Shown here piece after piece: positions 38,920 to 50,131 of a stretch of 64,000 nt of DNA. Position numbers and translations under genes: made by a program. The stretch's first letter is position 1. Each line of letters starts with the position of its first letter. This DNA is from CAWFKS01 sp963816435. Lineage in GTDB: Bacteria > Pseudomonadota > Alphaproteobacteria > Rhizobiales > Rhizobiaceae. A model generated the notes under the pieces. That model had not been told where the DNA came from. It ran no database searches and was given only the letters and a program-made list of their open reading frames with translations. The stretch lies in contig CAWFKS010000014.1 of assembly GCA_963816435.1 (NCBI GenBank), positions 57,310-121,309 on the forward strand. The letters run 5' to 3'.

Positions 38920-41900
38920 ATGAACACCAAACAGTCATATCTGGAATCACTCAATGCCGGCAGACGCCGCCGCGCCACGACATCGCTGGAGCGGTTGAAC
39001 CAGACGCTCGAGGATATCGAGAGCCGCATCGAGCCGGCCCCGCAGGCCGTGCGTGAATCCTCCGATCCGATGGGCGACATCGCGGCGCGCATGCAGCGCC
39101 TGTCGCGCCAGGCCGGCCAGGCGGATGTACGCAAGCCGCCGCACCGCGCCTTTGCCCGCGACGTCGAGCGCCTGCGACGCGAGGATGACGGCCTGGCCGC
39201 GGCCGGCGAGATTGCCGCCGAGCTGAAGGCGATGCGCGAGGAACTGCGCCAGCAGATGAAGACTTCGCTGCATCGCGAATTCGAGGAACTGCGCCACGAC
39301 ATCGGGACCGTCGCCGCCAGCGGTGCGGCCGGCGACGAACTCGGCAGTGAATTCGAACGACTTTCCGATGCCATCCACGCGCTCGCCGAGCGCAGCGACG
39401 AACGCGGCGTCAACCTGCTGCGCCTGGAACTCGAAGAGGTAAAGTCGGCGCTGGACAAGCTGGCGCGCGAGGACAGCGTGCGCTCCGTCAATCGTCGGTG
39501 GGACGATTTCGACAGCAGGTGGAACGCCTTCGAGGACCGTGTCGCGTCCGCCGCCGCCAACTCCGGGGCGCAGCCGCTCGACGGCCTCATTGAGAGGCTG
39601 GAGAAGATCGAGAACGCCGTCGCCGACTTGCCGCGGTCGCTTCCGCTGCGCACGCTGGAAGAAAACGTCCGCACGCTCGCCATGTCGCTCGACCGCTTCG
39701 TGCAGGGCCGTTCCGCCGCCGCCCCCGAGGCGATGGCCGCGATGGAAGAGCGGCTCGACGAGATTTCGCGGGCGATCGCCGCCTGGGGACAGGCCGCGCG
39801 TGCCCCGCAGATCGACCCCGAGCCGTTCGAGCGTATCGAGGCGCGCCTCGCCTCGCTCGCCCGCCAGGTGGAGGAACTCGCCGACGGTCGGCCGGCCACG
39901 GAGATGCTCGACCGCTTGAACGATCTGTCGGAGCGTGTCGACCACATCGCCCAGCGCGTCGAGATACCCGAGTCGCTGATGAAGCGCCTCGCCGACCAGA
40001 TGTCGGTCATCACCGCCAAGCTGGAAGCCGCGCCGCAGGGCGCCGACCCGGACGAGCTGCTGCGCGGCGTCGACGAGCGCCTCGATCATTTGTCGCGTAT
40101 GCTCGAGCAGCGCCAGGGCGACGCCATGGAGCAGGGCCAGGCGCTGTTCCACGAACTGGAGCGGCGGCTGGGGGAAATCTCGCAGCGGCTCGACCACGGA
40201 AAGGGCGGTCAGTCCGCCGCCGACGACGAAATGCTGCAGGCGATCGATGCGCGGTTTGCAGAACTCCACCACCGGCTGGCCGCGAATGGCAGCGACACGC
40301 AGCAGATGCGCAACCTCGAGGATCGGCTCGACGACATCTCGCGGCGCATCGAGCAGTCGGTAGCCCGGGCGCCGGGGCTGGACCCCGACATCGTGCGCAC
40401 GTTGGAGTCCCAGGTTTCCGCCCTGTCGCGGCAGCTGGAGGCGCCGAACCAGGCCTCCGCCGACCTCGACGAGATCGCGCCGCGTCTGGACATGATCGAG
40501 CAGTCGATCTCCGGCAGCCGCGAGGCGCTGATCCAGGCGGCGCGCCGCGCCGCCCAGGAAGCGTTCAGGGAAATCTCGGAGAAGGAAGGCGGCTCCGGCG
40601 CGGTCGCCGGCCTGTCCGAGGACTTGCAGGCCCTGGACCGCCTGACGCGCAAGTCCGACGAGCGCAACGCCCGCACTTTCGAGGCAATACACGACACGCT
40701 GCTGAAGATCGTCGACCGTCTCGGCGCGCTTGAGGGCGGCGCCAGCCTTTCCGCCTCCGACGACGACGCGGCCGATCCGGACGAAGCGGACGACGACTGG
40801 AACCCCGGCGTGCTCGAGGTGACCGCCGCCCCGTCCATCGAGCCCGGCGACGGTGCGCCCTACATGCCGGCCTCCGATCAAGCGACGCCCGAGCGGCAAA
40901 AGAAGCGCAGCCCCGCCGAGGCGGCTGCCGAGGCCGCCGAGGCGGCGCTCGAATCGAGCAAGCCCAAGGAGAAGGCGCAGGCAGCCAAGACCTCGATGTT
41001 CGGCGGGCTGACCCGTGCCTTCACCGGCCGCAAGGAACGCGACCAGCAGCCGGCCGAGCCCGAGCCCGAGGAGCAGGACGCTGCGCCGGAAGTCTCGCTC
41101 GACACGCCTGTCGATCCCGAGATCGCAAACGAACCGCTGGAGCCCGGCTCCGGCGCGCCCGACTTGAACGCCATCATGCGCCGGGTCCGTGACGAGCGTG
41201 GGCCGGAAGTCGCGCCCGCCCACGCCGACGCCGGCAAGTCGGACTTCATCGCCGCTGCCCGGCGCGCCGCGCAGGCCGCCGCCGCCGAAGCCGACTCGAT
41301 CAAGCGCGGCTCGATGATGAAGAGCCCGTCCAAGGGCCTGAAGTTCGGCGACGTGATGAAGGGTCGCAGCAAGCCGGTGCTGGTCGCCGCCACGGCCATC
41401 GTCCTGGCGCTCGGCGCCTATCAGCTCGGCAAGGCCTATCTGTCAGGCCCGGACGACGCGGAGGTCGCCCAGGGCGCACCGGCCGGCGTCGTCGGCGGCA
41501 CCGGCCTCGACGCAGCAGTCTCGCCGGACGCTCCGGCGGTGGCCCAGGACGAGGAGATGACATCCGGCGAAACGGCCGCCGCGGACCCCGACGCCACGGA
41601 CGCCGCTTCGCAGGATCAGCTTGCCGCCACCGAATTACCCGACGGAGTGGTGGCTGCCGACTCCGCTGATGCAACCGACGACGGCACGTCGATGGACGGC
41701 TCCGAGAGCGATATGGCCGCCCTCGACACCCCGGACGAACAGGCTGCCGCGCCTTCCGCCGATACTGCTGCGGCGCCTGCGATGGCGAGCACCGATGCCG
41801 CACCCGCCGCTCGCGACGCCGCGGCGGGCGACGAAGAAGGTCGCGGCCATCGAGCCCGACCAGGCGACCGGCGACGCCGCCGGCGAGGCCGCGACGGCTC

Positions 41901-42778
41901 CCGCCGCTTCGCCCGAGACGCAGGTGACGGTGCCCGATACCGTCGAGCCGGCCGCGCTGCGCGAGGCTGCGGCCAACGGCGATCCCAAGGCGCTGTTCGC
42001 CGTCGCCAATCGCTATGCCGACGGCATCGGCGTCGACGCCGACATGGCCAAGGCGGCCGGCTGGTATCGCCGCTCCGCCGAGCTCGGCTTCGCACCCGCC
42101 CAGTACCGCATCGGCAATTTCTACGAGAAGGGCATCGGGGTCGACCGCGACATCGCCAAGGCCAAGGACTGGTACCAACGTGCCGCCGAGCAGGGCAACG
42201 CCAGCGCCATGCACAACCTCGCCGTCCTCTACGCCACCGGCGCCGACAGCAATTCCGGCGACAACCAGAAGGCCGCGCACTGGTTCACCGAGGCCGCCGA
42301 GCTCGGCGTCAAGGACAGCCAGTACAATCTCGGCATCCTGGCCGCCAAGGGCATCGGCATGCCGCAGGACCTGGTGGAATCCTACAAATGGTTCGACCTG
42401 GTCGCCCAGACCGGCGACAAGGACGCCGCCGCCAAGCGCGACGAGGTCGCCAACGCGCTGCGTCCCGAACAGCTCGAAAAGGCCCGTGCCGCGGCCAAGC
42501 TGTGGAAGCCGCGCGAACTCGACGAGGCAGCGAACGTCGTCGACCTTCCCGACGCCTGGAAGCTGCAGGGTGCCCGCACCGCCAGCCTCGACATGAAGCA
42601 GGCCGTCCAGAACGTGCAGCTCATTCTCAACAAGAACGGCTACGACGCCGGGCCGGCCGACGGCATCATGGGCGACAGGACCCGTTCCGCCATCAAGTCG
42701 TTCCAGAAGGACAACGGCATGTCGCCCACCGGCGAACTCGACGAGACGCTGGTCCGCTCGCTGCTCGAGCGCAAATAG
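38920..42778 (+). CDS. podJ: PodJ-like polar localization protein (frameshifted)
   Basis: Polarity scaffold at the cell pole. Corrected length 1285 aa. Order: coiled-coil-rich cytoplasmic part (about 1-620), acidic/Pro/Ala-rich part (620-810), one membrane helix at about 820-838 (PVLVAATAIVLALGAYQLG), acidic disordered periplasmic linker (840-1010), four Sel1-like repeats (about 1017-1170, e.g. AAGWYRRSAELGFAPAQYRI), and a C-terminal peptidoglycan-binding domain (about 1220-1283, NGYDAGPADGIMGDRTRSAI). The frame breaks at a GGG run (41826-41828); removing one G gives AAATKKVAAIEPD. This order matches PodJ/localization factor PodJL of Hyphomicrobiales. Confidence 0.9.
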
Positions 42779-42791
42779 GGCCCGCGAAGCA

Positions 42792-42834
42792 ATGGGTTGG
42801 CGGCGCGCCATCGGCACGCGAGCCGCCAACCCAT
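42792..42834 (+). terminator. terminator hairpin after podJ-like gene
   Basis: Perfect 13-bp stem ATGGGTTGGCGGC / GCCGCCAACCCAT with a 17-nt loop, 14 nt after the stop codon. The following T run is weak (ATAATTTG). Confidence 0.6.
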
Positions 42835-42964
42835 GATAATTTGTCGCGCCTGCCCCGGTTGGTTTGACTCCGCCACAATGTGGGCGCAAGAACGGCCTGT
42901 TTCATGGGGGTTCCGCAGGGAACGGTCTTCGGCAGCAACAACCAGAACGAACCGAGTTTGACGG

Positions 42965-43888
42965 GTGGGCATCTATCTCCCGATTGCCGAAATGTCCGTG
43001 AACATGATCGTGCTGCTTGCGATGGGCGCCGCGGTCGGGTTCCTCTCTGGGATGTTCGGGGTGGGTGGCGGATTCCTCATCACCCCGCTGCTGATCTTCT
43101 ACAACATTCCGCCCGCGATCGCGGTCGCAACCGGCGCCAACCAGGTCGTCGCCTCCTCGTTCTCGGGAGCGCTGGCGCATTTCCGGCGCGGCACGCTGGA
43201 CTTCAAGCTGGGCACGGTGCTGCTGCTGGGTGGCTTCGTCGGCTCCTCGGCGGGCATCTACGTATTCGCGCTGCTGCGAAGTCTCGGCCAGCTCGATCTC
43301 ATCATCTCGCTCTCCTACGTGGCGCTGCTCGGCTCCGTCGGCGGGCTGATGATGGTCGAGAGCGTGCAGGCCATCCGCCGCTCGCGCGGCAGCCAGGCGA
43401 CGCCGACGCGCAAGGCGCACCAGCACAACTGGGTCCACAAGCTGCCGCTGAAGATGCGCTTCCGCGCCTCCAAGCTGTTCGTCTCGGTGATCCCGGTCAT
43501 CGGGCTGGGCGTCTCGATCGGCTTTCTCGGCTCGGTGCTCGGCGTCGGCGGCGGCTTCATCATGGTGCCGGCGCTGATCTACCTGCTCAAGGTGCCGACC
43601 AACGTCGTCATCGGCACCTCGCTGTTCCAGATCGTCTTCGTGTCCGCCTTCACCACGATCGTGCACGCCGCCACCAACCAGACGGTCGACGTCGTGCTCG
43701 GCTTCCTGCTGATGCTGGGTGGCGTGGCGGGCGCGCAGTACGGCGCACGGGTCGGGCTTCGCCTGCGCGGCGAGCAGTTGCGTGCGCTGCTGGCGCTGCT
43801 CGTGCTTCTGGTCGCGCTTCGGCTGGGTTACGACCTGTTCGCCCGGCCCGCCGCGCTGTTCTCGCTCAGCCCGCTGGGCGGAGGCTGA
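42965..43888 (+). CDS. TSUP-family permease (TauE/SafE)
   Basis: 307 aa with about eight membrane segments in two halves; each half has the family loop (SGMFGVGGGFLITPLLIF and GSVLGVGGGFIMVPALIYL). Members export sulfite or other organosulfur anions. The GTG at 42965 is preferred over ATG 42992 because homologues keep the IYLPIAE lead. Immediately followed by its usual partner, a TIGR02186 protein, 4 nt downstream. Confidence 0.9.
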   Translation: MGIYLPIAEMSVNMIVLLAMGAAVGFLSGMFGVGGGFLITPLLIFYNIPPAIAVATGANQVVASSFSGALAHFRRGTLDFKLGTVLLLGGFVGSSAGIYVFALLRSLGQLDLIISLSYVALLGSVGGLMMVESVQAIRRSRGSQATPTRKAHQHNWVHKLPLKMRFRASKLFVSVIPVIGLGVSIGFLGSVLGVGGGFIMVPALIYLLKVPTNVVIGTSLFQIVFVSAFTTIVHAATNQTVDVVLGFLLMLGGVAGAQYGARVGLRLRGEQLRALLALLVLLVALRLGYDLFARPAALFSLSPLGGG

Positions 43889-43892
43889 GGCG

Positions 43893-44685
43893 ATGCGGCG
43901 GCAACTGTCCATGGTCGCGCTGCTCGCCGCCTTCGTGCTGTCCGCCGCCATCGACGCGCACGCCCAGGAAGGCGCGCCCGAGAACCTCCAGATCGGCCTG
44001 TCCACCGACAAGATCGCGGTCACCTCGGGCTTCACCGGCGCCGATCTCACGATTTTCGGGGCACTCGACAATGCCGATCCGCTGATTGCGCGCCAGGGCC
44101 GCTACGACATCATCGTGGTTCTGGAGGGCCCGGCGCGGCCGGTCGTCGTGCGGCACAAGCAGCGCGTCTTCGGCATGTGGATCAACACGCAGTCCGAAAC
44201 CTTCGTCAACGTCCCGGCATCCTATTCCATGGCGACGACCCGCCAGCTGCAGGACATGGCCACCGAGGAAGCCTATCGGCAGCTGTCGCTGGGGCCGCAA
44301 TATATTCATGTGGAAGCGATGGATTCCTCGCTCGATCCGGAGACGGAAAAGGAGTTCGCCGACGCGTTGCGCCAGCGAAAGGAGGCGAGCGGCCTCTATT
44401 CCACCCGCGTCGGCGGCGTGCAGTTCCTGTCGCAGAGCCTGTTCAGGGCGACCGTCAGTCTGGCCGCCGAACGTGCCCGTCGGCACCCATCGCGCCCGCG
44501 CCTTCCTGTTCCGCAACGGCTCGTTCGTCACCGAGACGTCTGCGCCGCTCGCCATCATGAAGTCGGGCTTCGAGCAGCGCATCTTCGAAATCGCGCACCG
44601 GCAGAGCCTGCTCTACGGCCTGTTCGCCGTGCTGCTGGCGATCACCACCGGCTGGCTCGGCCGCATCATCTTCCGCAGGGATTGA
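43893..44685 (+). CDS. TIGR02186 family membrane-anchored protein (frameshifted)
   Basis: Partner of the TSUP permease. Signal peptide 1-24 (LLAAFVLSAAIDAHA), periplasmic domain with NLQIGLSTDKIAVTSGFTGADLTIFGALD, and a C-terminal membrane helix (YGLFAVLLAITTGWLGRII). The frame breaks at 44469: removing one G gives SLAANVPVGTHRARAFLFRNG and 263 aa. Function unknown; the TSUP-TIGR02186 pairing recurs across alphaproteobacteria and suggests a joint transport role. Confidence 0.85.
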
Positions 44686-44723
44686 GCCTCGCGAGCGTGT
44701 CTGGCGCGGCGACGGTCGCGGCC

Positions 44724-45438
44724 TCAGCCGCCGCTCAGCATCGTGCTGGCGATCCGGTAGAGCCTGGTCGAGCCGAGCATGTAGGCGGTGAACCCGTCGC
44801 TCGGGAACATGCCCGAAAACGCGCGATCCAGCACGTTCAGCGAGCCGGTGAAGGCGCCGAATGCGGGCATCACCAGCCGGTTTCCGTCGCCGGCGAAGCA
44901 GGGGCGGCGCACCGAACGGCCGCGCCGCACCAGCCGCGCGCCCGGGTGCAGGTGTCCGGCGATCTCGCCGGGGCAGGCACCGCGCACGGGCTCGTGGCGG
45001 AACGTCAGTTGCGCCGAAGCAGAGCTCGTCCACGGCGTGGCCGGGCAGCCCGTCCGGCATGTCCGGATCGTGGTTGCCGGCGATCCAGTACCACGCGCGC
45101 CCGGCGACCAGAGCGCAGATCTCGTCGCGATAGGGGGCGGGCAGGCGGGCCGCGCCCTCGCCGTCATGGAAGGAATCGCCGAGGCTCACCACGATCGCCG
45201 GATCGTAGTCGGCGATGACGCGCCGCAGCCGGGCGAGTGTCGCGGCCGAATCGTAGGGCGGCAGCATCATGCCGCGCCGCGCGAAGGCCGAGCCCTTCTC
45301 CAGATGCAGGTCCGACACGACCAGCAGCCGAAGCGCGGGCAGGAAGAGCACGCCGCGCGGGTCGCACAGCGCCGTCTCGCCGGCGATCTCCACCGGCTCG
45401 ACGACCATTTGCCCGCGATGCGATGCGGCGACGTTCAT
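44724..45438 (-). CDS. pdeM: ligase-associated metallophosphoesterase PdeM (frameshifted)
   Basis: Calcineurin-like phosphoesterase of the ligase-associated DNA-damage response set. Metal motifs: SDLHLEKGSAFARRG, GDSFHDGEG, WIAGNHDPD and, after the break, GHLHPGARL. The frame breaks at 45014-45015 (one extra base); repair joins VDELCF to AQLTFRHEP and gives 237 aa. It follows the helicase gene with a 4-nt overlap. Confidence 0.88.
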
Positions 45439-47958
45439 GCGCTTCCCATGGCTTCTTCGATCAGGTCGTCGGCGGCTTCGCCCAGCAGCGACTCGTTGGC
45501 TTCGCCGTTGACCGGCTCGCGTCCGATCTCCAGCATCACCGGCACCGCCAGCGGCGAGATGTGCTCCAGGTCCTTATGCACGATTCGCCCCCTGATGCGC
45601 GACAGCATCTCGCCGAGCCGCCTGACGTCGAGCAGCCCGGTTGCGGCGTCGGCGCGCGTCGCCTGCAGGAGGATGTGATCCGGCTCGTGCGTGCGCAGCA
45701 CGTCGTAGATGAGATCGGCCGAGACCGTCACCTGGCGGCCGGTCTTTTCCTGCCCCGGATGGCGCGTCTGGATCAGCCCCGAGATGACGGCGCAGTTTCG
45801 GAACGTGCGCTTCAGCAGCCAGCTGTCGGCCAGCCAGGCCTCGAGGTCGTCGCCCAGCATGTCCTCGTCGAAGAGCTGCGACAGCGGCAGTTCGCCCGAC
45901 CCGAACATCCGCCCGAGGTCGTTCAGGCCCCACACGGCGAGAGAGTAGTCGGTGGCGACGAAGCCCAGCGGCCGCGCGCCTGCGCGCTCCAGCCGGCGCG
46001 TCAGCAGCATGCCCAGCGTCTGGTGGGCTAGCCGCCCCTCGAACGGGTAGCAGACCATGTAGAAGCGGTCGCCGCGCGGAAACGTCTCGACCAGAAGGTC
46101 GCCGGCCTTCGGCAGCACCGATTTCCACTTCTGCACGCGCAGCCACTCCGAGACCTGCGGGGGCAGGGCGGACCAGCGCTCCGGATCCGCCAGCATCGTG
46201 CGCACCTCGCCGGCGAGATAGGTCGACAGCGGGAACTTGCCGCCGGCATAGACCGGCACCTTGATGTCGTTGCCCGCCGCGTTGGAAACGAAGCATTCGT
46301 TCTCGCGGATGCCCTCGAAGCGCAGCACCTTGCCGGCGAACATGAACGTGTCGCCGGGCGACATCGTCTCCAGGAAATATTCCTCGATCTTGCCGAGCGT
46401 CGGGCCACCGCGCGAAACCGTGCCGCGCCCGCTGCGCACGTAGCGCACGTTCAGCATCGGCATCTCGACGATGGTGCCGACGTTCAGACGGTATTGCTGG
46501 GCGACGCGCGGATGCGTCACCCGCCACGTGCCGTCGGATGTCTTGCGGATGCGGGCATAGCGCTCGTAGCTGCGAAGCGCATAGCCGCCGGTGGCGACGA
46601 ACTCGACCACGCGGTCGAACGTCGCCCGGTCGAGACGGGAGTAGGGGGCCGCGCTGGTGACCTCCGCATAGAGCTCGTCGGCCCTGAAAGGTTCGCCGCA
46701 GGCCGAGCCCAGAACGTGTTGCGCCAGCACGTCGAGAGAGCCCTCGACCAGCGGCGGCGTGTCCTGCGCGCCGAGATAGTTGGCTTCCAGCGCGGCCCGG
46801 CACTCCAGCACCTCGAAGCGGTTGGCAGGCACCAGGACGGCGCGGCTCGGCTCGTCGAGCCGGTGATTGGAGCGGCCGATGCGCTGGGCGAGCCGGCTGG
46901 CGCCCTTCGGCGCGCCGACATGGACGACCAGGTCGACATCGCCCCAGTCGATGCCGAGATCGAGCGTCGAGGTCGCCACGATCGCCCGCAGCGACCCGGC
47001 TTCCATGGCCTTTTCGACGCGCCGCCTGCGTCCGACGTCGAGCGAGCCGTGGTGCAGCGCGATCGGCAGATTGTCGTCGTTGATGCGCCACAGCTCCTGG
47101 AACAGCAGCTCGGCCTGGCTGCGCGTGTTGACGAACAGCAGCGTCGTCTTGTGCGCCTTGATCGCCTCGTAGACCTCGGGAATGGCGTAGCGCGCCGAAT
47201 GGCCCGCCCACGGCACGCGCTCCTTCGATTCCAGGATGGTGATCTCCGGCTTCGCGCCCCCCGCGACGGTGATCAGGTCGGCCATCGCACCCGTCTGGCC
47301 GTCTTGCGGCACCAGCCAGCGCCGCAGCTCGTCCGGCTGGGCGACCGTCGCCGACAGGCCCACGGTGCGCAGGCCCGGCACTAAATTCTGCAACCTCGCC
47401 AGCCCGAGCGACAGCAGGTGCCCGCGCTTCGAGATCACCAGCGAGTGCAGCTCGTCGAGGACGACGTAGCGCAGATCCTCGAAGAAGCGGCGCGCATCGG
47501 ACGAGGCGATCAGCAGCGCCAGCTGCTCCGGCGTGGTCAGCAGGATGTCGGGCGGCGCCAGCTTCTGGCGCGCACGCTTGTGCTGCGGCGTGTCGCCGGT
47601 GCGGGTCTCCAGCGTGATCGGCAGGCCCATCTCCGCGACCGGCTTGGCCAGGTTGCGCTCGATGTCGACGGCCAGCGCCTTGAGCGGCGAGATGTAGAGC
47701 GTGTGGACGCCGCGCGCCGGCTCGCCCGGCCGGCGCTTCGGGCGATTGGCGAGATCGGTCAGCGCCGGCAGGAAACCGGCCAGCGTCTTGCCGGCGCCCG
47801 TCGGCGCGATCAAGCAGCACCGATTTGCCGGCCTGGGTGCGCGACAAGAGGTCGAGCTGATGGGCGCGTGGCGCCCAGCCGCGCGTCGAGAACCAGCGCA
47901 GGAAGGGCTCGGGCAGCACGGCGCTCGCCGCGCCCTGAATGTCGGAATGTCTCGTCAC
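45435..47958 (-). CDS. ligase-associated DEXH-box helicase, Lhr-like (frameshifted)
   Basis: Superfamily 2 DNA helicase of the ligase-associated repair set. Corrected length 840 aa. Walker A APTGAGKT lies right at the break, then VLDELHSLVISKRG (DEXH box), SATVAQPDELRRW (motif III), and the C-terminal helicase half (GIDWGDVDLVVHVGAPKGASRLAQRIGRSNH). After about 400 there is the Lhr-core winged-helix/beta region. The break is at 47812-47813; removing one base gives SVLLIAPTGAG. It overlaps pdeM by 4 nt. Confidence 0.9.
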
Positions 47959-48030
47959 GCCGAAGGCGTAGCGCGACGGTCGCCGATCTCAAAGCGAAAA
48001 CTGGAACAAACCGGGATCAGGCGACGGGGA

Positions 48031-49011
48031 TCATTGGACCGGGAGCGGTTCCTGTTGTTCGCTCATCGCAGTGCCGTAAGCCGGAGCCACGCTCACCGAC
48101 AAGTCGCCCCGCCGTGCCACGACGATCAGGCCTTCGATCGGCTCGCCGCGATCCGTGCGGATCGGCGCGCTTTCCAGCACGGCGACGTCGAAGCCGTGCG
48201 CGGCCAGCAGCGCCCGGATCGCTCCTTCCGAATGCGCGTAGCGGCGCGAGGGACGCAGCACCATCGGCTCCGGCCCGGCATGTCTTTCGACCGAGAACGC
48301 GAACCTGCCGCCGGGCGCCAGCGCGGCGGCGACATTGGCGAAAATGCCGTCGAGCGCGCCGACATACATGAACACGTCGGCCGCCGTGACCAGATCGGCG
48401 CGGCCCGGTTCGAACTCCGCCAGATGAAGGTCGGCGCGGGTCAGCCGGTCGTAGATGCGCTTGGCTTCGGCCCGCCTCAGCATGCCGCCCGAAATGTCGA
48501 CGCCTTCCATGAAGCTCGTCATGCCGCGCAGGCGCTCGCCCATCAGCCCGGTGCCGCAGCCGAGGTCGAGCGCGTGCGCGAACTGACCGTGCCCGCCGCG
48601 CGCCAGTGCCTCGGCCAGCAGTTCCGGCACCCGGTAGGAGAGCCGCTCGACCAGCGCCGCGTCGAACTCGGGCGCATACTGGTCGAACAGCGCCTCCACG
48701 AAGCCGCCCGAGGCGTGCCCGTTGGTCGCCGCCGCGCCCATGAGTTCCAGTTTCAGCGCCGCACCATGCCGGTCGGCAGGGTCCAGCCGCAGCGCCTCGC
48801 GCCAGGCGGCCTCCGCCTCGGTCGGGTTGTGTGCTTCTTCCAGCATCTCGCCGAGCCGGAACCAGCCGGCGGCCCAGCGCGGCGTCAGCGCCAGCGTTTC
48901 CTTCATCAATTCGGCGGCGGCTGGGTGGTCGCCGCTGTCGGCGAGCATTTCGGCAAAGGCGAAGCGGCGGTCGGCGACGAGGTCGCCGGACGAGAACTGG
49001 ACGGGCGTCAT
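48031..49011 (-). CDS. TPR-methyltransferase fusion protein
   Basis: 326 aa. N-terminal third has tetratricopeptide-like helices (AAAELMKETLALTPRWAAGWFRLGEMLEEAHNPTEAEAAWREAL region), then a class I SAM methyltransferase with ALDLGCGTGLMGERLRG (motif I), EGVDISGGML (motif II) and LVTAADVFMYVG. Similar proteins are common in rhizobia; substrate unknown. It sits between the helicase gene (same strand) and the divergent exonuclease gene of the ligase-associated set. Confidence 0.85.
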   Translation of the reverse strand: MTPVQFSSGDLVADRRFAFAEMLADSGDHPAAAELMKETLALTPRWAAGWFRLGEMLEEAHNPTEAEAAWREALRLDPADRHGAALKLELMGAAATNGHASGGFVEALFDQYAPEFDAALVERLSYRVPELLAEALARGGHGQFAHALDLGCGTGLMGERLRGMTSFMEGVDISGGMLRRAEAKRIYDRLTRADLHLAEFEPGRADLVTAADVFMYVGALDGIFANVAAALAPGGRFAFSVERHAGPEPMVLRPSRRYAHSEGAIRALLAAHGFDVAVLESAPIRTDRGEPIEGLIVVARRGDLSVSVAPAYGTAMSEQQEPLPVQ

Positions 49012-49119
49012 GCGACGTGGGTTCCATAACCCGCGGGCGCGGGCGGCGCTTATGTGATCGAGCGGCCGGCGATTTGCAAGAGGCTTCCTCGCGCGACCGC
49101 AATGCCTATCTATGGGCGC

Positions 49120-50131
49120 ATGAAGCCCGAGAAACTGCTCTGCCCGAAGCCGCAGGGGCTCTACTGCCCGCCCGGCGATTTCTACATCGATCCCGTGCGC
49201 CCGGTGGAGCGTGCGCTGATCACCCACGGCCATTCCGACCATGCCCGGTCCGGACACGGCCACGTCATGGCGACGGCCGAGACGCTCGACATCATGCGCC
49301 TGCGCTACGGCGAGGATTTCGCCGGCTCCACCCAGGCGGCGGCCTATGGCGAGGTGCTGGAAATCGGCGGCGTCACCGTCGGCTGGCACCCGGCCGGCCA
49401 CGTGCTGGGCTCGGCGCAGATCGCGGTGGAGAAGGACGGCACCCGCATCGTCGTGTCGGGCGACTACAAGCGCCAGGCCGATCCCGACCTGCACGCCGTT
49501 CGAGCCCGTCGCCTGCGACGTCTTCGTGTCGGAGGCGACCTTTGCCCTGCCGGTGTTCTGCCATCCGCCGGACACCGAAGAGATCGCGCGGCTGCTGAAG
49601 TCGGTGGCGCAGTTCCCCGAGCGCACCCATCTCGTCGGCGCCTACGCGCTCGGCAAGGCGCAGCGCATCATCGCGCTGCTGCGGCAGGCGGGCTACGACA
49701 GGACGATCTACATCCACGGCGCGCTCGAAAAGCTCTGCGACTACTACGCCGCGCGCGGCATCGACCTCGGACCGCTGGCGCCGGCCACCATCGACAAGGC
49801 CGACCGGCAGAGTTTCGCCGGCGAGATCGTCGTCGGCCCGCCCTCGGCCTTCAACGACCGCTGGGCGCGCCGCTTCGCCGATCCGGTCTCCGCCTTCGCC
49901 TCCGGCTGGATGCGCATTCGCCAGCGCGCCAGGCAGCGCGGCGTCGAGCTGCCGCTGATCGTGTCGGACCACGCCGACTGGGACGAATTGACCGACACGA
50001 TCCGCGACACCGGCGCCGGCGAGGTCTGGGTCACCCACGGCCGCGAGGAGGCGCTGGTGCGCTGGTGCGAGATCAACGGCATCTCGGCGAAACCGCTGCA
50101 CCTCGTCGGCTACGAGGACGAGGGGGACTGA
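49120..50131 (+). CDS. ligase-associated DNA exonuclease, metallo-beta-lactamase fold (frameshifted)
   Basis: MBL-fold nuclease with the zinc motif THGHSDHARSGHG, then GHVLGSAQI, SGDYKRQADP and VSDHADWDEL near the end. The frame breaks at a CCC run, 49483-49485; removing one C gives ADPTCTPFEPVACDVF and a 336-aa protein. An ATG six codons upstream (49102) is possible, but MKPEKLLCPKPQGLYCPPGD is where family members begin. It overlaps the ligase start (TGATG). Confidence 0.88.
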